Source: Candidatus Terraquivivens yellowstonensis (GTDB taxonomy: Archaea; Thermoproteota; Nitrososphaeria_A; Caldarchaeales; Wolframiiraptoraceae). From it: a DNA stretch of 64,000 bases. Shown one piece after another: positions 43,874 to 51,504 of this stretch. The notes below the pieces were generated by a model. That model had not been told where the DNA came from. It made no database searches and saw only the letters and a list, made by a program, of their open reading frames with translations. A program made the translations under genes and the position numbers. The stretch lies in assembly GCA_023539445.1 (NCBI GenBank), contig JAKCEW010000003.1:1-64000 (forward strand). Reading direction: 5' to 3'. Position 1 is the stretch's first letter. Each line of letters opens with the position of its first letter.

Positions 43874-43894
43874 ACATTCGGTCAGATGGGCCAA
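43874..43894 (+). other. D-loop intron of tRNA-Gln
   Basis: GGCC on both sides can pair as the 4-bp central helix, flanked by bulges AAA and AAG. The intron stem is CAT/ATG. Cleavage after the second bulge base gives a 21-base intron and restores a normal D-loop (AGCGGCCAA). The exact ends could shift by a few bases because CCAA is repeated. Confidence 0.75.
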
Positions 43895-43910
43895 GGATCG
43901 CGGGCTCTGG

Positions 43911-43929
43911 ATCTTGTGATGGAGGAGAA
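43911..43929 (+). other. Canonical 37/38 intron of tRNA-Gln
   Basis: CTCT (43905-43908) pairs with GGAG (43924-43927) as the central helix between the 3-base bulges GGA and AAC; the exon stem is GCGGG/CCCGC. Removal of 19 bases leaves the seven-base loop CTCTGGC. Confidence 0.8.
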
Positions 43930-43964
43930 CCCCGCGGACGCCGGTTCGAATCCGGCCCGGGCTA

Positions 43965-44765
43965 TCAATTCTTTGCTATCAAGCGTTGGACGGCTTTTGG
44001 GTATCCGTATTTCGATAAGATGGCCCTAGCGGCAGGGCTCTTCGTTAAAGATTCATAACCAACTTTAGCCGTCTTATCGTTCTCCTTGATTATTCTTGCC
44101 AGTGGGTCGCCTGGTTCGACATCTTTCGTGAGCAATGCTAAACCTGTAAATACAAGCCCACTTGGTTTTATGCCATCAACATGTAACACGTCCATCGCTA
44201 CCCACTCCACGCTTGCACCGCTTATCTCACCCGATTCTATCATTCGATTCACGTTCAGGTCCGATATCCAGACGAGTGCTTCGACCGCGCCGTTCTCGTA
44301 ATCGGCAACGATTACAAAATTTTCCGGAAACGGTAGCACCTTCGAATGATTTATACTCACCGGTCTCATGGCGAGGCTCCTAGCCGCCAGCCTTAATTCT
44401 TCTTCAGTAAAAAGGGTGTTATTCAGAGTCTTTCCGACGTGTAAAGCTTTGACCTTCCAAACCTTGGCACCCTTTGACTCAGCCAAATTCTTGTAGAGCT
44501 GGAATGTATCTGAGGCCCATTTGAAAGACTCAGTACCAGAGGCATGCTTCTCAAACCACTCTTTGGCTTTCTCGAGCGTCCAACCCTTAGCCTTTGAGAA
44601 GAGGTAGCTCTGAATCTCCATTCCTTGCTTTCCCTTCGGCTTGGCGACTATGGCCTTTATCCCTTTCTCTGGATCTATATCTATGGTTCTGAACGTGCCT
44701 TCCTCAAAATCGTTAGGATCTCTATGACCGCTTCTTATATACTCCTCAGTTTCTTCCCACGGCAT
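43965..44765 (-). CDS. Prohead protease-like protein of a tailed virus
   Basis: 266 residues. It starts MPWEETEEYIRSGHRD, a head segment seen in several archaeal/phage prohead proteins. Residues about 85-205 look like a caudovirus prohead protease: the His in RPVSINHSKVLPF, then ALVWISDLNVNRMIESGEISGASVEWVAMDV with the Ser. The C-terminal part may act as scaffold, ending KYGYPKAVQRLIAKN. It follows the portal gene by three bases, the usual phage order. Its TGA stop (43965-43967) starts directly after the last base of tRNA-Gln. Confidence 0.7.
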   Translation of the reverse strand: MPWEETEEYIRSGHRDPNDFEEGTFRTIDIDPEKGIKAIVAKPKGKQGMEIQSYLFSKAKGWTLEKAKEWFEKHASGTESFKWASDTFQLYKNLAESKGAKVWKVKALHVGKTLNNTLFTEEELRLAARSLAMRPVSINHSKVLPFPENFVIVADYENGAVEALVWISDLNVNRMIESGEISGASVEWVAMDVLHVDGIKPSGLVFTGLALLTKDVEPGDPLARIIKENDKTAKVGYESLTKSPAARAILSKYGYPKAVQRLIAKN

Positions 44766-44768
44766 GGT

Positions 44769-46037
44769 TTACTCTTTCACCTCTGTCCCCTCGGTTAGCA
44801 TGAAACCAAGCCTCTTCAGCATCTCCCGTAGTTCATCAAGTCTTACGACCGGCACCCCTCGTGCCAGCAGTTCGGCGAACTTTATAAGATGATCTACCTC
44901 TATTCTTGGTTCTTCTTTCAGACCCCAATTCCATCTTACGTTTGCCTGCCTAGGGTCTATACCGTGCGTCCTGAGAAATTCGTCGAATATTTCGCGCTCC
45001 GTCACACGCTTGATGAACCTTCTAATTGCCATGAGCTTCCTCTCCATCGTCGCATCCGCTACCCTCGCGGACGCCTCAGTGAACCCAGGAGTCGTGAAGA
45101 GCCTTACATGGTGTGTCTGCGTCCCTATCACAAATTGGTCGAATATGTGCTTCCAGAAGAACTCTAAGACTGCCCTAGAGGAAACACCTACCTCCCTTAC
45201 GTCGAACTCTTTACTGTTTGTCAGGAAGTCCTGCTCTGGTTCAAGCTTTTCTAATTGTGATTGTGCCTCTTTCAGAACATCAAGGGGCATTGTGGGAAAT
45301 ACGTAAACGTGTCTTGGTATCGCCTTTATAGCAAGCCTCATTGACGCATCGTCTAGTTTCTCCTTCAACCTGACGAACGGCTCACGCTTTCTGAGTTTGC
45401 CCCTTATCATAAACCCCACACCTTCCGTCAGCATCGATGTAAGCCAACCCGTTCCAAAGGCACGTTCATCAACGACGTTCCATCTGTAGTGAATGACGAG
45501 CTTGGATGATAGCTTGGTCTGTTGGCCCTTATAAAGGCGGTTATACCATAAAACCGTTCCATCTGGTGCTCGCACGGCCGATACTATAGAGCTAAGCGGC
45601 AAAGGCTTTATGTCTACCAACGTCGCACCCTTTGCTGGAACTATGATTTCCACTTTCGCTGATGTCCAAGGATCTTTGAGCACATCGATATCGTAAACGT
45701 CGTAAATCCTCTCCAAGAAGAAGTTGCCACATAACGTCGTCCACTTCGCTATTTTTAAATGAAGCTCGTCAAGGTTTATTTTTGCATTGAACTCATCGAT
45801 GCTGTCCTTCGCAACGTCAACGTCGGCTGTCGTGTAACCTCCCATACCTGCGATTGCCTGCTCTATATAATCGGCCGCGCTCATGATAAGCGGGTCGCTC
45901 AGATAATAATCCACGTATTGCTGGAACGGAATGATTGGATATTCGATAGTCCCGGATGTCATGTAAGTGGTTGAATGCTGCACGGATTCGGCTATTGCTC
46001 TGATGGACACTTTTTCCATCAATCTTCTCAGGAACAT
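44769..46037 (-). CDS. Phage-type portal protein
   Basis: 422 residues resembling the HK97/SPP1 portal family: N-terminal region with PIIPFQQYVDYYLSDPLIMSAADYIEQAIAG, a mid-domain (FLERIYDVYD, IKPLPLSSIVSAVRAPDGTVLWYNRL, VIHYRWNVVDERAFGTGWL), and the long C-terminal stem/crown helices (FFWKHIFDQFVIGTQTHHVRLFTTPGFTEASARVADATMERKL). The portal forms the ring through which DNA enters the capsid. ATG 46037. It is the first gene of the minus-strand pair and would need a terminase to package DNA, which is not present here. Confidence 0.75.
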   Translation of the reverse strand: MFLRRLMEKVSIRAIAESVQHSTTYMTSGTIEYPIIPFQQYVDYYLSDPLIMSAADYIEQAIAGMGGYTTADVDVAKDSIDEFNAKINLDELHLKIAKWTTLCGNFFLERIYDVYDIDVLKDPWTSAKVEIIVPAKGATLVDIKPLPLSSIVSAVRAPDGTVLWYNRLYKGQQTKLSSKLVIHYRWNVVDERAFGTGWLTSMLTEGVGFMIRGKLRKREPFVRLKEKLDDASMRLAIKAIPRHVYVFPTMPLDVLKEAQSQLEKLEPEQDFLTNSKEFDVREVGVSSRAVLEFFWKHIFDQFVIGTQTHHVRLFTTPGFTEASARVADATMERKLMAIRRFIKRVTEREIFDEFLRTHGIDPRQANVRWNWGLKEEPRIEVDHLIKFAELLARGVPVVRLDELREMLKRLGFMLTEGTEVKE

Positions 46038-46153
46038 TTCAACGTAATGTTAAAACAACGTAAATAAAAATAGCATAACACAAAATGTGGTGAAACTGAA
46101 GCGAAAATACATGTAAAAAATTTATGACCAAGTTTTTGTGAAAATTATTTGGG

Positions 46154-46408
46154 ATGAGAGAGCTGGAGCAGTTCGTAAAGATATTAGAATTGGCGAATGC
46201 CGGTGGTGTTACGCCCTACAGGATTGGGCGCGTACTGGGAATCAACTATCAAAAACTTAAGCGTATTTTGGAGTATGCGGTAAACGAAGGGATAATGACG
46301 TATAAACAGGCAAGGGCTGGCTCGAAAGTTTATGAACTTACCGAGAAGGGGGAGAGGTTGCTGAATGTTTGGGTTAGCTTTAACTATGAAGATGCAACGA
46401 ATATATGA
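46154..46408 (+). CDS. Small winged-helix DNA-binding protein in the virus island
   Basis: 84 residues, a single winged helix: FVKILELANAGGVTPYRIGRVLGINYQKLKRILEYAVNEGIMTYKQARAGSKVYELTEKGERLLNVW. Position between the divergent portal and decoration/capsid genes suggests a local regulator. ATG 46154; TATA-like AAATTATTT and AAATTTATGA stretches lie just upstream. Confidence 0.75.
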   Translation: MRELEQFVKILELANAGGVTPYRIGRVLGINYQKLKRILEYAVNEGIMTYKQARAGSKVYELTEKGERLLNVWVSFNYEDATNI

Positions 46409-46472
46409 CGTCCCGTAATTTATGAAGTCTGCGTCATAGTTTTTAGGAAAGTATTTGTACAAAATTTTTTGA

Positions 46473-46907
46473 GTGGAAATGGATGCGTGGCCTGATTCAA
46501 ACGTTGGGGATTTGGTTTCCCCGAGAGATGAGAGCGTCGTATTAAGTTTCAAAGCCGGTGCAACGATATCAAAAGGAGACCCCGTGTATCTAATGGATCG
46601 AGATACCGTAGCACCAGCAACTGCACCGACGAATTGTATAGGAATAGCCTTGGAGAATGCCTCAGAAGGTGACTATGTGCCAGTATGCGTGTTGGGTGTC
46701 GTGAAAGTCGTGGCGGGCGCGGCAATAACCATGGGTCAGGCTGTGTATGGTGCGGATTCATCAAAACGCATACTTCCGCTGACCGACCAAGATGTAAATG
46801 AAAGTGGGGTCAATACGTATACAATATACTATGCTAGGAGGCTCGGCATCGCTCTCGATAACTTCACGGCCCCTGGCGATACTGGTAGAATCCTCGTGGT
46901 GAAGTGA
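46473..46907 (+). CDS. Capsid decoration/head-fibre-like protein (DUF2190-like)
   Basis: 144 residues, strand-rich: SFKAGATISKGDPVYLMDRDTVAPATAPTNCIGIALENASEGDYVPVCVLGVVKVVAGAAITMGQAVYGADSSKRILPL, then a C-terminal RRLGIALDNFTAPGDTGRILVV. The pattern GDPVYL...IGIAL...GVVKV...AGAAIT..Q.VYG matches DUF2190 proteins, which decorate phage capsids. It starts at GTG 46473 or ATG 46479 and is one base before the capsid gene. Confidence 0.75.
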   Translation: MEMDAWPDSNVGDLVSPRDESVVLSFKAGATISKGDPVYLMDRDTVAPATAPTNCIGIALENASEGDYVPVCVLGVVKVVAGAAITMGQAVYGADSSKRILPLTDQDVNESGVNTYTIYYARRLGIALDNFTAPGDTGRILVVK

Positions 46908-46908
46908 T

Positions 46909-47871
46909 ATGAGTTGGCAGGACATAATGCCCAAAAAGTTTGAGACACTATACAGCGATCCAAAGATTAGAGATGAGATCAACGAGCTGTTGCCAAAATT
47001 CTCGGCAAATCCCATATTTACCCGCATCTCAGAGCTGTTTCCATCCGGCTACGAGTCCATAACAAGCAGCATGCTTGGTGCAATAGCCAGAATGCATGAC
47101 GTGGTGGTCGAGGCAGCCCAGCCCAACTTGATAGCAAGGCAACTGGTTCAGGTCATAAGGACTTCAGACCCTATTGTGAGATTCCCCAAAGCGAAGAGGG
47201 CGAAGGCATATAGGAGTGCAGAGTTGGCTCAAGTGTGGATTACGGGCGAGAAATACGAGGTGCAGGATGTAAAAGCCGACTTAGAGATAAGGGCGGCTGC
47301 TGAATGGACGAGGAAGTTCCTCGAGGATGCCCCATGGAGCGTGTTAGAAAGACAGGCTGCGGAGCTGGGTAGGGCCGTCGGCCTACTTGAGACGGAGGAG
47401 GTTATAGGAATGTTCATGCGGATACCCGAAGACGAGCTCGCTGGAGGTTCTGAGGTCATCGCCGTCAACGATGGAAAGCTTAGTTACGAGGATGTTGTAA
47501 ACGCTAGGAGGGCCGTTCTGAAGGAGATGTTCCATCCAGACTGCCTGCTTGTCAGTGTATCTAGAGAGGCCGACCTTTGGAAGGATGATAAGTTCATACA
47601 TAGCTTTTACTTCGGCGAGACTGTCGATAAACAGAGGGGTGTGCTGGGCAACTTTCTAGGCCTAGAGCTAATAGTTGACAACAGCGGCTCGGTCCCGGAT
47701 AATAAAGCATTTGTTATCGATAGAAAGGCGGCCGGTGTGCTACTTGTCAGACGGGACTTAACGATAAGTAGCTATGAGACGATGAAGGACGAGGTCTATG
47801 GCATAATGGCAAGCGAACGAATAGGCATGGAAATATTGCGTTCAAAAGCCGTAGCAAGGATAAGCATCTGA
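46909..47871 (+). CDS. HK97-fold major capsid protein
   Basis: 320 residues. N-terminal arm MSWQDIMPKKFETLYSDPKIRDEINELLPKF; after it VVEAAQPNLIARQLVQVIRTSDPIVRFPKAK (N-arm/E-loop region), then the P-domain helix (SVLERQAAELGRAVGLLETEEVIGMF), VSREADLWKDDKFI, GNFLGLELIVDNSGSVPDNKAFVIDRKAAGVLLVRRDLTISSYETMKDEVYGIMASERIGMEILRSKAVARISI. The ending is the characteristic A-domain tail of HK97 capsids. No encapsulin-type cargo gene is next to it, and the neighbouring portal and protease argue for viral origin. Confidence 0.75.
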   Translation: MSWQDIMPKKFETLYSDPKIRDEINELLPKFSANPIFTRISELFPSGYESITSSMLGAIARMHDVVVEAAQPNLIARQLVQVIRTSDPIVRFPKAKRAKAYRSAELAQVWITGEKYEVQDVKADLEIRAAAEWTRKFLEDAPWSVLERQAAELGRAVGLLETEEVIGMFMRIPEDELAGGSEVIAVNDGKLSYEDVVNARRAVLKEMFHPDCLLVSVSREADLWKDDKFIHSFYFGETVDKQRGVLGNFLGLELIVDNSGSVPDNKAFVIDRKAAGVLLVRRDLTISSYETMKDEVYGIMASERIGMEILRSKAVARISI

Positions 47872-47876
47872 AGGAT

Positions 47877-48062
47877 ATGCCTCCGGCTAAGGTTAAGATG
47901 ACAATAACAGTTGACATGCAGGTTGCCGAGTACCTCGAAGGATTGCACCGAAAGCTCGTCCAAAAGATGCTCGAAGAGCGTAGAAGACCCCCAAGCTTCA
48001 GCCAATTCATGAACGAGTGGTTGTCGAGGCACATTTCAGAAGAGATCGAAAGGACGGGCTAA
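47877..48062 (+). CDS. Small ribbon-helix-helix-like protein
   Basis: 61 residues: MTITVDMQVAEYLEGLHRKLVQKMLEERRRPPSFSQFMNEWLSRHISEE. A short strand followed by two helices, as in RHH regulators or short viral proteins. It starts five bases after the capsid stop and is probably co-transcribed. Function unknown. Confidence 0.6.
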   Translation: MPPAKVKMTITVDMQVAEYLEGLHRKLVQKMLEERRRPPSFSQFMNEWLSRHISEEIERTG

Positions 48063-48150
48063 ACCACCTACCTCCCCAATTTTTTACTTTCGAAAATCGG
48101 TGTAGGAGAATGTTTATTACGCTCGCTTGGAATGAGAAAACTTCGCGAGA

Positions 48151-48819
48151 ATGTCGGAGCAAGAACTTAGAAGGAAGATAGTGGCCGTAGGAAAAAAGGC
48201 TTTCGATTACAAACTTCTATCAGGGACTTGGGGCAACATAAGCGCAAGGTTTGGTAAAGGTAGAATGCTCATAACGCCAAGTGGTTTCGAGAAGGCGGCG
48301 CTAAAGCCGAGCGATATCATCCTAATGGACTTAGAAGGGAACATTCTGAAGGGAAAGTGGAAACCTTCCTCGGAGATGCCAATGCATAGCTTGATTTACA
48401 AAACCAGAGAAGACGTAAATGCAATAATACATACGCATTCATACTACGCAATCGCCTTGGCCGTTGCTGGACAAGAAATACCAGTTTTGACGTCCGAGTT
48501 CGCGTCCGCTGTAGGCCACAACGTTCCTGTTACACGCTATGTTACGTCCGGTACGCGAGAGTTTGCAGAAGAAGTTGTTAGGACATTAGGTGAGGGGAAG
48601 GCAGTCTTGTTACGGAATCACGGCGTCGTTGCGGTCGGCGACTCTTTGGAAGACGCATTCCAAACAGCTTTGTTGGTAGAGGACGAGGCGAGGACTTTCA
48701 TTCTTGCAAGCTCCTTAGGTTATGCAAAGCCCCTCGATCTAAACGAGGTGAAGAAGCTTAGAGAGGCGTATCTAAAAAGTTATGGTCAGGAAAAAAGAAG
48801 GCTGAATCTGAGGCTCTAA
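48151..48819 (+). CDS. Class II aldolase/adducin family protein (fuculose-phosphate aldolase-like)
   Basis: 222 residues, zinc-dependent aldolase fold. LLSGTWGNISARFGKGRMLITPSG is the N-terminal phosphate-binding signature; the zinc His pair is in AIIHTHSYYAIALAV (about residues 90-104), and the third in LLRNHGVVAVGDSLEDAFQTALLVE. The Glu in KPSSEMPMHSLIY is the catalytic base position. Possible substrates include L-fuculose-1-phosphate and related sugar phosphates; in archaea relatives act in nucleotide salvage and pentose or quinate precursor routes. ATG 48151. Confidence 0.85.
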   Translation: MSEQELRRKIVAVGKKAFDYKLLSGTWGNISARFGKGRMLITPSGFEKAALKPSDIILMDLEGNILKGKWKPSSEMPMHSLIYKTREDVNAIIHTHSYYAIALAVAGQEIPVLTSEFASAVGHNVPVTRYVTSGTREFAEEVVRTLGEGKAVLLRNHGVVAVGDSLEDAFQTALLVEDEARTFILASSLGYAKPLDLNEVKKLREAYLKSYGQEKRRLNLRL

Positions 48820-48867
48820 AGTAGTTTTTGGTAAAAGTTTATAGGGCGTTATCTTCAAACGCGCCTC

Positions 48868-49077
48868 ATGCGGAAAAGGCTGCTACTCCTTTACGTGTTC
48901 GCGATAATCATCGGCGCCATAGGCTTCCCGAGCTTACTCGCGCTCTTACAACAACTTCAGTGGTATGAGGTAGTTATCCTTTCTGTAGTATATTCTTCGC
49001 TCCTCGTAGCCGGTGGCTTAGGTCTAGCTCTTGCTCTACGCAAAGAACGACGTGAGAAAAAGGAGCTAAAAGTTTAG
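48868..49077 (+). CDS. Small membrane protein, two TM helices
   Basis: 69 residues. TM1 about residues 6-22 (LLYVFAIIIGAIGFPSLLALL), TM2 about 31-52 (YEVVILSVVYSSLLVAGGLGLALAL). Positively charged ends RKRLL and RKERREKKELKV suggest N-terminus and C-terminus inside. A TATA-like AAAAGTTTATAGG lies about 30 bases before ATG 48868. Function unknown. Confidence 0.6.
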   Translation: MRKRLLLLYVFAIIIGAIGFPSLLALLQQLQWYEVVILSVVYSSLLVAGGLGLALALRKERREKKELKV

Positions 49078-49256
49078 GTGAAGTTAAAAGGGCTTTACAC
49101 TTCTTTTAGAACGACGTATACAAGGTAGACGTGGTGATTGCTGGGTTTACGGGAAAGGTCAAAAGCTGAGTAAGGAAACATGGCGATTCCCGTCCTCGTA
49201 GCATGGCGTAACTTTTTTAAGTTTAAACCTCAGAATAAGTTTGGGGTTGGTATACC

Positions 49257-49913
49257 GTGCCAATAGAGTTTGGGGGAATTAAGATAAGCTGGCTTGGTCA
49301 TGATGCATTCAGGTTGAAGAACGATAAAACGATATACATAGATCCTTACAAGATAAAAGGGAAAGAGGTTGCTGACATAATATTGATAACGCACGAACAT
49401 TTTGACCATCTTAGCGTTGATGATATCAACAAGATATCCTCTGAGAATTCTGTGATAGTGGCCGCAAGACCATGTGCAAACCAATTGGGAAGGGTAAAGG
49501 CTAAGGAAATAAAGTACGTGAAACCCGGCGACGAACTCGAGATTGACGGTGTGAAAATAAGGGCCGTGCCTGCGTACAATATCACAAAATTCAGGGAGCC
49601 GGGAAGACCTTTCCATCCGAAAGATGCGGGCGGTGTCGGCTACATAGTAAACATGAAGGGCATAAGTATATACCATGTGGGCGATTCGGACTTCATCCCA
49701 GAGATGAAAGAGCTGAAGGTGGATGTCCTCCTGGTTCCGGTCAGCGGAACATACGTCATGACGGCAGAAGAGGCGGCTTCTGTCGCAAACGCCATAATGC
49801 CAAAGCTCGCTATACCCATGCACTATGGCGCGATAGTCGGCTCAGAGAGGGACGCTGAACTGTTCAAAAAGCTGGCCAAATGCGAGGTAAAAATATTAAG
49901 CAAAGAGGATTAA
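49257..49913 (+). CDS. Metal-dependent hydrolase, beta-lactamase fold (UPF0173-like)
   Basis: 218 residues. The metal-binding HEHFDHLSVDD (HxHxDH, about residues 44-54), ISWLGHDAFRL near the start, YHVGDSDFIPEM (third ligand group), and the late LAIPMHYGAIVGSERDAELF with a His match the UPF0173 group. GTG start at 49257. Archaeal homologues are annotated as putative hydrolases with unknown substrate. Separated from neighbours by about 120-180 bases on each side. Confidence 0.85.
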   Translation: MPIEFGGIKISWLGHDAFRLKNDKTIYIDPYKIKGKEVADIILITHEHFDHLSVDDINKISSENSVIVAARPCANQLGRVKAKEIKYVKPGDELEIDGVKIRAVPAYNITKFREPGRPFHPKDAGGVGYIVNMKGISIYHVGDSDFIPEMKELKVDVLLVPVSGTYVMTAEEAASVANAIMPKLAIPMHYGAIVGSERDAELFKKLAKCEVKILSKED

Positions 49914-50036
49914 AGTTGACGCCTTTGATATAACATAGCATGCCGGCTTGTAAACGGGAACTTTTAATAGTAGGAGGTTATGTTTAATTAATGCTAAAAT
50001 ATATCCAATTTTTGGAGGTAGGGGGATAGATATAAG

Positions 50037-50786
50037 ATGACCGCGTTAGGTATAGCAGGGGCTTACGACAGGGCGATTACTGTCTTCTCGCCGCAGGGGA
50101 GACTGTATCAAGTAGAGTATGCCCTGGAGACCGTAAGGTCCGGATCCACAGTCGTCGCCATAGCATCAAAAGAGGGCGTTGTCTTAGCAGTCGAGGAGAG
50201 GATGCATACAAAGCTCCAGAATCCAGAATATTCGTGGAAGCTTTTCCAGATTGATGAACACATAGGAGCGGCGGCCGCGGGCCTAAACTCCGATGCGAGG
50301 GTCTTGGTGGATAATGCAAGAATATACGCCCAGATAGTAAGACTTTCATACGACGATGCGGCAACAGTAGAGGCCATCGGGAAGAGAATTGGGGACATAA
50401 TGCAGATGTATACACAGCATGCAGGCGTGAGGCCATTCGGTGCCGCCCTGTTAATCGGCGGCGTTGATAAGACAGGCCCACACGTATTTTACACAGAACC
50501 GAGTGGCCTAGTTTTGGAATACTTTTCATGGTCCATAGGAAGGGGGGCTGATAAAGTAAAGGAATTCTTGGAGGCGAATTACAGAAACGACATAAGTCTG
50601 GAGGAGGCGATAAGGTTAGCCGTCGCTTCCTTGATAATCCAGGCAGAGAAGATAGACGAGGGATGGACTATTAGGCTCGTCACGATACCCACGTCCACGA
50701 AGAAGTACACGCCCATGCCGTTATCAGAGCTTGAGAAGTACATCAAAGAGATGATGGAAAAGTATAAGCCCCATGGCTTGAAGTAG
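50037..50786 (+). CDS. psmA: Proteasome subunit alpha
   Basis: Outer-ring subunit of the 20S proteasome. 249 residues with the alpha-type N-terminal extension YDRAITVFSPQGRLYQVEYALETVRSGSTVVAIASKEGVVL, no catalytic Thr, and the EPSGLVLEYFSWSIGRGADKVKEFLE block typical of alpha subunits. The C-terminal GLK-type tail is lysine-rich. ATG 50037; GGAGGTAGGGGG lies about 13-25 bases upstream, a little far for an ideal SD. First gene of a co-oriented cluster that continues to 55652. Confidence 0.97.
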   Translation: MTALGIAGAYDRAITVFSPQGRLYQVEYALETVRSGSTVVAIASKEGVVLAVEERMHTKLQNPEYSWKLFQIDEHIGAAAAGLNSDARVLVDNARIYAQIVRLSYDDAATVEAIGKRIGDIMQMYTQHAGVRPFGAALLIGGVDKTGPHVFYTEPSGLVLEYFSWSIGRGADKVKEFLEANYRNDISLEEAIRLAVASLIIQAEKIDEGWTIRLVTIPTSTKKYTPMPLSELEKYIKEMMEKYKPHGLK

Positions 50787-50799
50787 TCGGGTTTTTAGA

Positions 50800-51495
50800 A
50801 TGACGAAACAAAAAGAGTCTTATACAATCGCAAGGTTAGTGCGTGGTGATACATTCGAGATACTCGTAGATCCGGATAACGCGCTCAAATACAAAATGGG
50901 TGAAAAGATACCTATTTCGAAGGTCCTCATATATGAAGAGATATACACCGATGCGAAGAAGGGCATAAGGGCATCGGAAGAGCAATTGCTGAAGGCTTTT
51001 AAGACGAAGGACAAATTGGCTATAGCTACCAAGATACTTACTGAGGGAACCCTACAGATAACTTCCGAGCAGAGGCATAGGTTGATAGAGGAAAAGAAGA
51101 GGCAAATAATAGAGTTCATATCCAAGAGTGCAGTCGACCCGAGGACAAAACTACCCCATCCGCCGCAAAGAGTTGAGTTGGCTATGGAGCAGGCAGGCAT
51201 ATCGATAGACCCGTTCATCGATGCGAAAGAGCAAGCGATGAAGGTTATAGAAAAGCTAAGCCCCATACTACCGATGAAGGTAGGCATGACGAGGATGTAT
51301 GTTAGGGTGCCCGGCGAATATGTCGGCAAAGCGTACGGCCTTTTGAAGAACATCGGAAAGATCTTAAAGGAAGAGTATAAAGGCGACGGTAGCTGGGTTG
51401 GTGAGGTTGAGATACTGGTTGGCCTTCAGGCCGACCTGATAGAGAAACTCAACAAGCTCTGCTCGGGAAGGGTAGAGGCAAGACCCATGGAGTAG
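50800..51495 (+). CDS. Ribosome maturation protein SBDS/Sdo1
   Basis: 231 residues, the full three-domain SBDS. FYSH domain (TIARLVRGDTFEILVDPDNALKYKMGE, VLIYEEIYTDAKKGIRASEEQLLKAFKT), central helical domain with LQITSEQRHRLIEEKKRQIIEFISKSAVDPRTKLPHPPQRVELAMEQAGI, and a ferredoxin-like C-terminal domain (MKVGMTRMYVRVPGEYVGKAYGLLKNIGKILKEEY). In archaea SBDS works in 50S subunit maturation; the gene is conserved next to the exosome genes as here. ATG 50800, 13 bases after psmA. Confidence 0.97.
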   Translation: MTKQKESYTIARLVRGDTFEILVDPDNALKYKMGEKIPISKVLIYEEIYTDAKKGIRASEEQLLKAFKTKDKLAIATKILTEGTLQITSEQRHRLIEEKKRQIIEFISKSAVDPRTKLPHPPQRVELAMEQAGISIDPFIDAKEQAMKVIEKLSPILPMKVGMTRMYVRVPGEYVGKAYGLLKNIGKILKEEYKGDGSWVGEVEILVGLQADLIEKLNKLCSGRVEARPME

Positions 51496-51504
51496 GTGGT
51501 CTGC

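Larger units (their letters stand above)
43852..43964 (+). tRNA. tRNA-Gln (anticodon CTG) with two predicted introns
   Basis: Spliced form: acceptor AGCCCGG/CCGGGCT (A1:U72, as in archaeal tRNA-Gln), discriminator A at 43964, D-arm GTCT/GGAT, anticodon arm GCGGG-CTCTGGC-CCCGC (anticodon CTG), and T-arm GCCGG-TTCGAAT-CCGGC; 73 bases. The gene is 113 bases because of two insertions, a 21-base one in the D-loop (about 43874-43894) and a 19-base one at the canonical 37/38 site (43911-43929), both with bulge-helix-bulge potential. A TATA-like GATAAAAAATC lies at about 43830-43840. No CCA is encoded. Confidence 0.9.
43965..48062. mobile_element. Head-module island of a tailed-virus (HK97-type) element, possibly a decayed or domesticated provirus
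   Basis: Portal and prohead-protease genes (minus strand) diverge from a wHTH, decoration-protein, major-capsid and RHH-type gene (plus strand). The protease stop codon begins at the base after the tRNA-Gln discriminator. No integrase, terminase, tail or replication gene is visible, and no repeat of the tRNA 3' end was found on the far side. Left edge set by the tRNA, right edge by the last RHH-like gene. Confidence 0.7.

Noticed and set aside
46909-47871. Encapsulin nanocompartment as alternative to viral capsid
   Set aside because: No cargo protein next to it, and portal plus prohead protease genes nearby favour a virus origin.
48063-48150. Search for a duplicate of the tRNA-Gln 3' end as right attachment site
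   Set aside because: No match to the T-arm or acceptor sequence was seen.
49078-49256. Possible C/D-box small RNA (GTGATTG ... CTGA)
   Set aside because: The C-box has a mismatch and no clear D'/C' pair; too weak to call.
49230-49823. 197-codon open frame on the minus strand
   Set aside because: Antisense to the well-supported metal-dependent hydrolase gene; no recognisable protein features.
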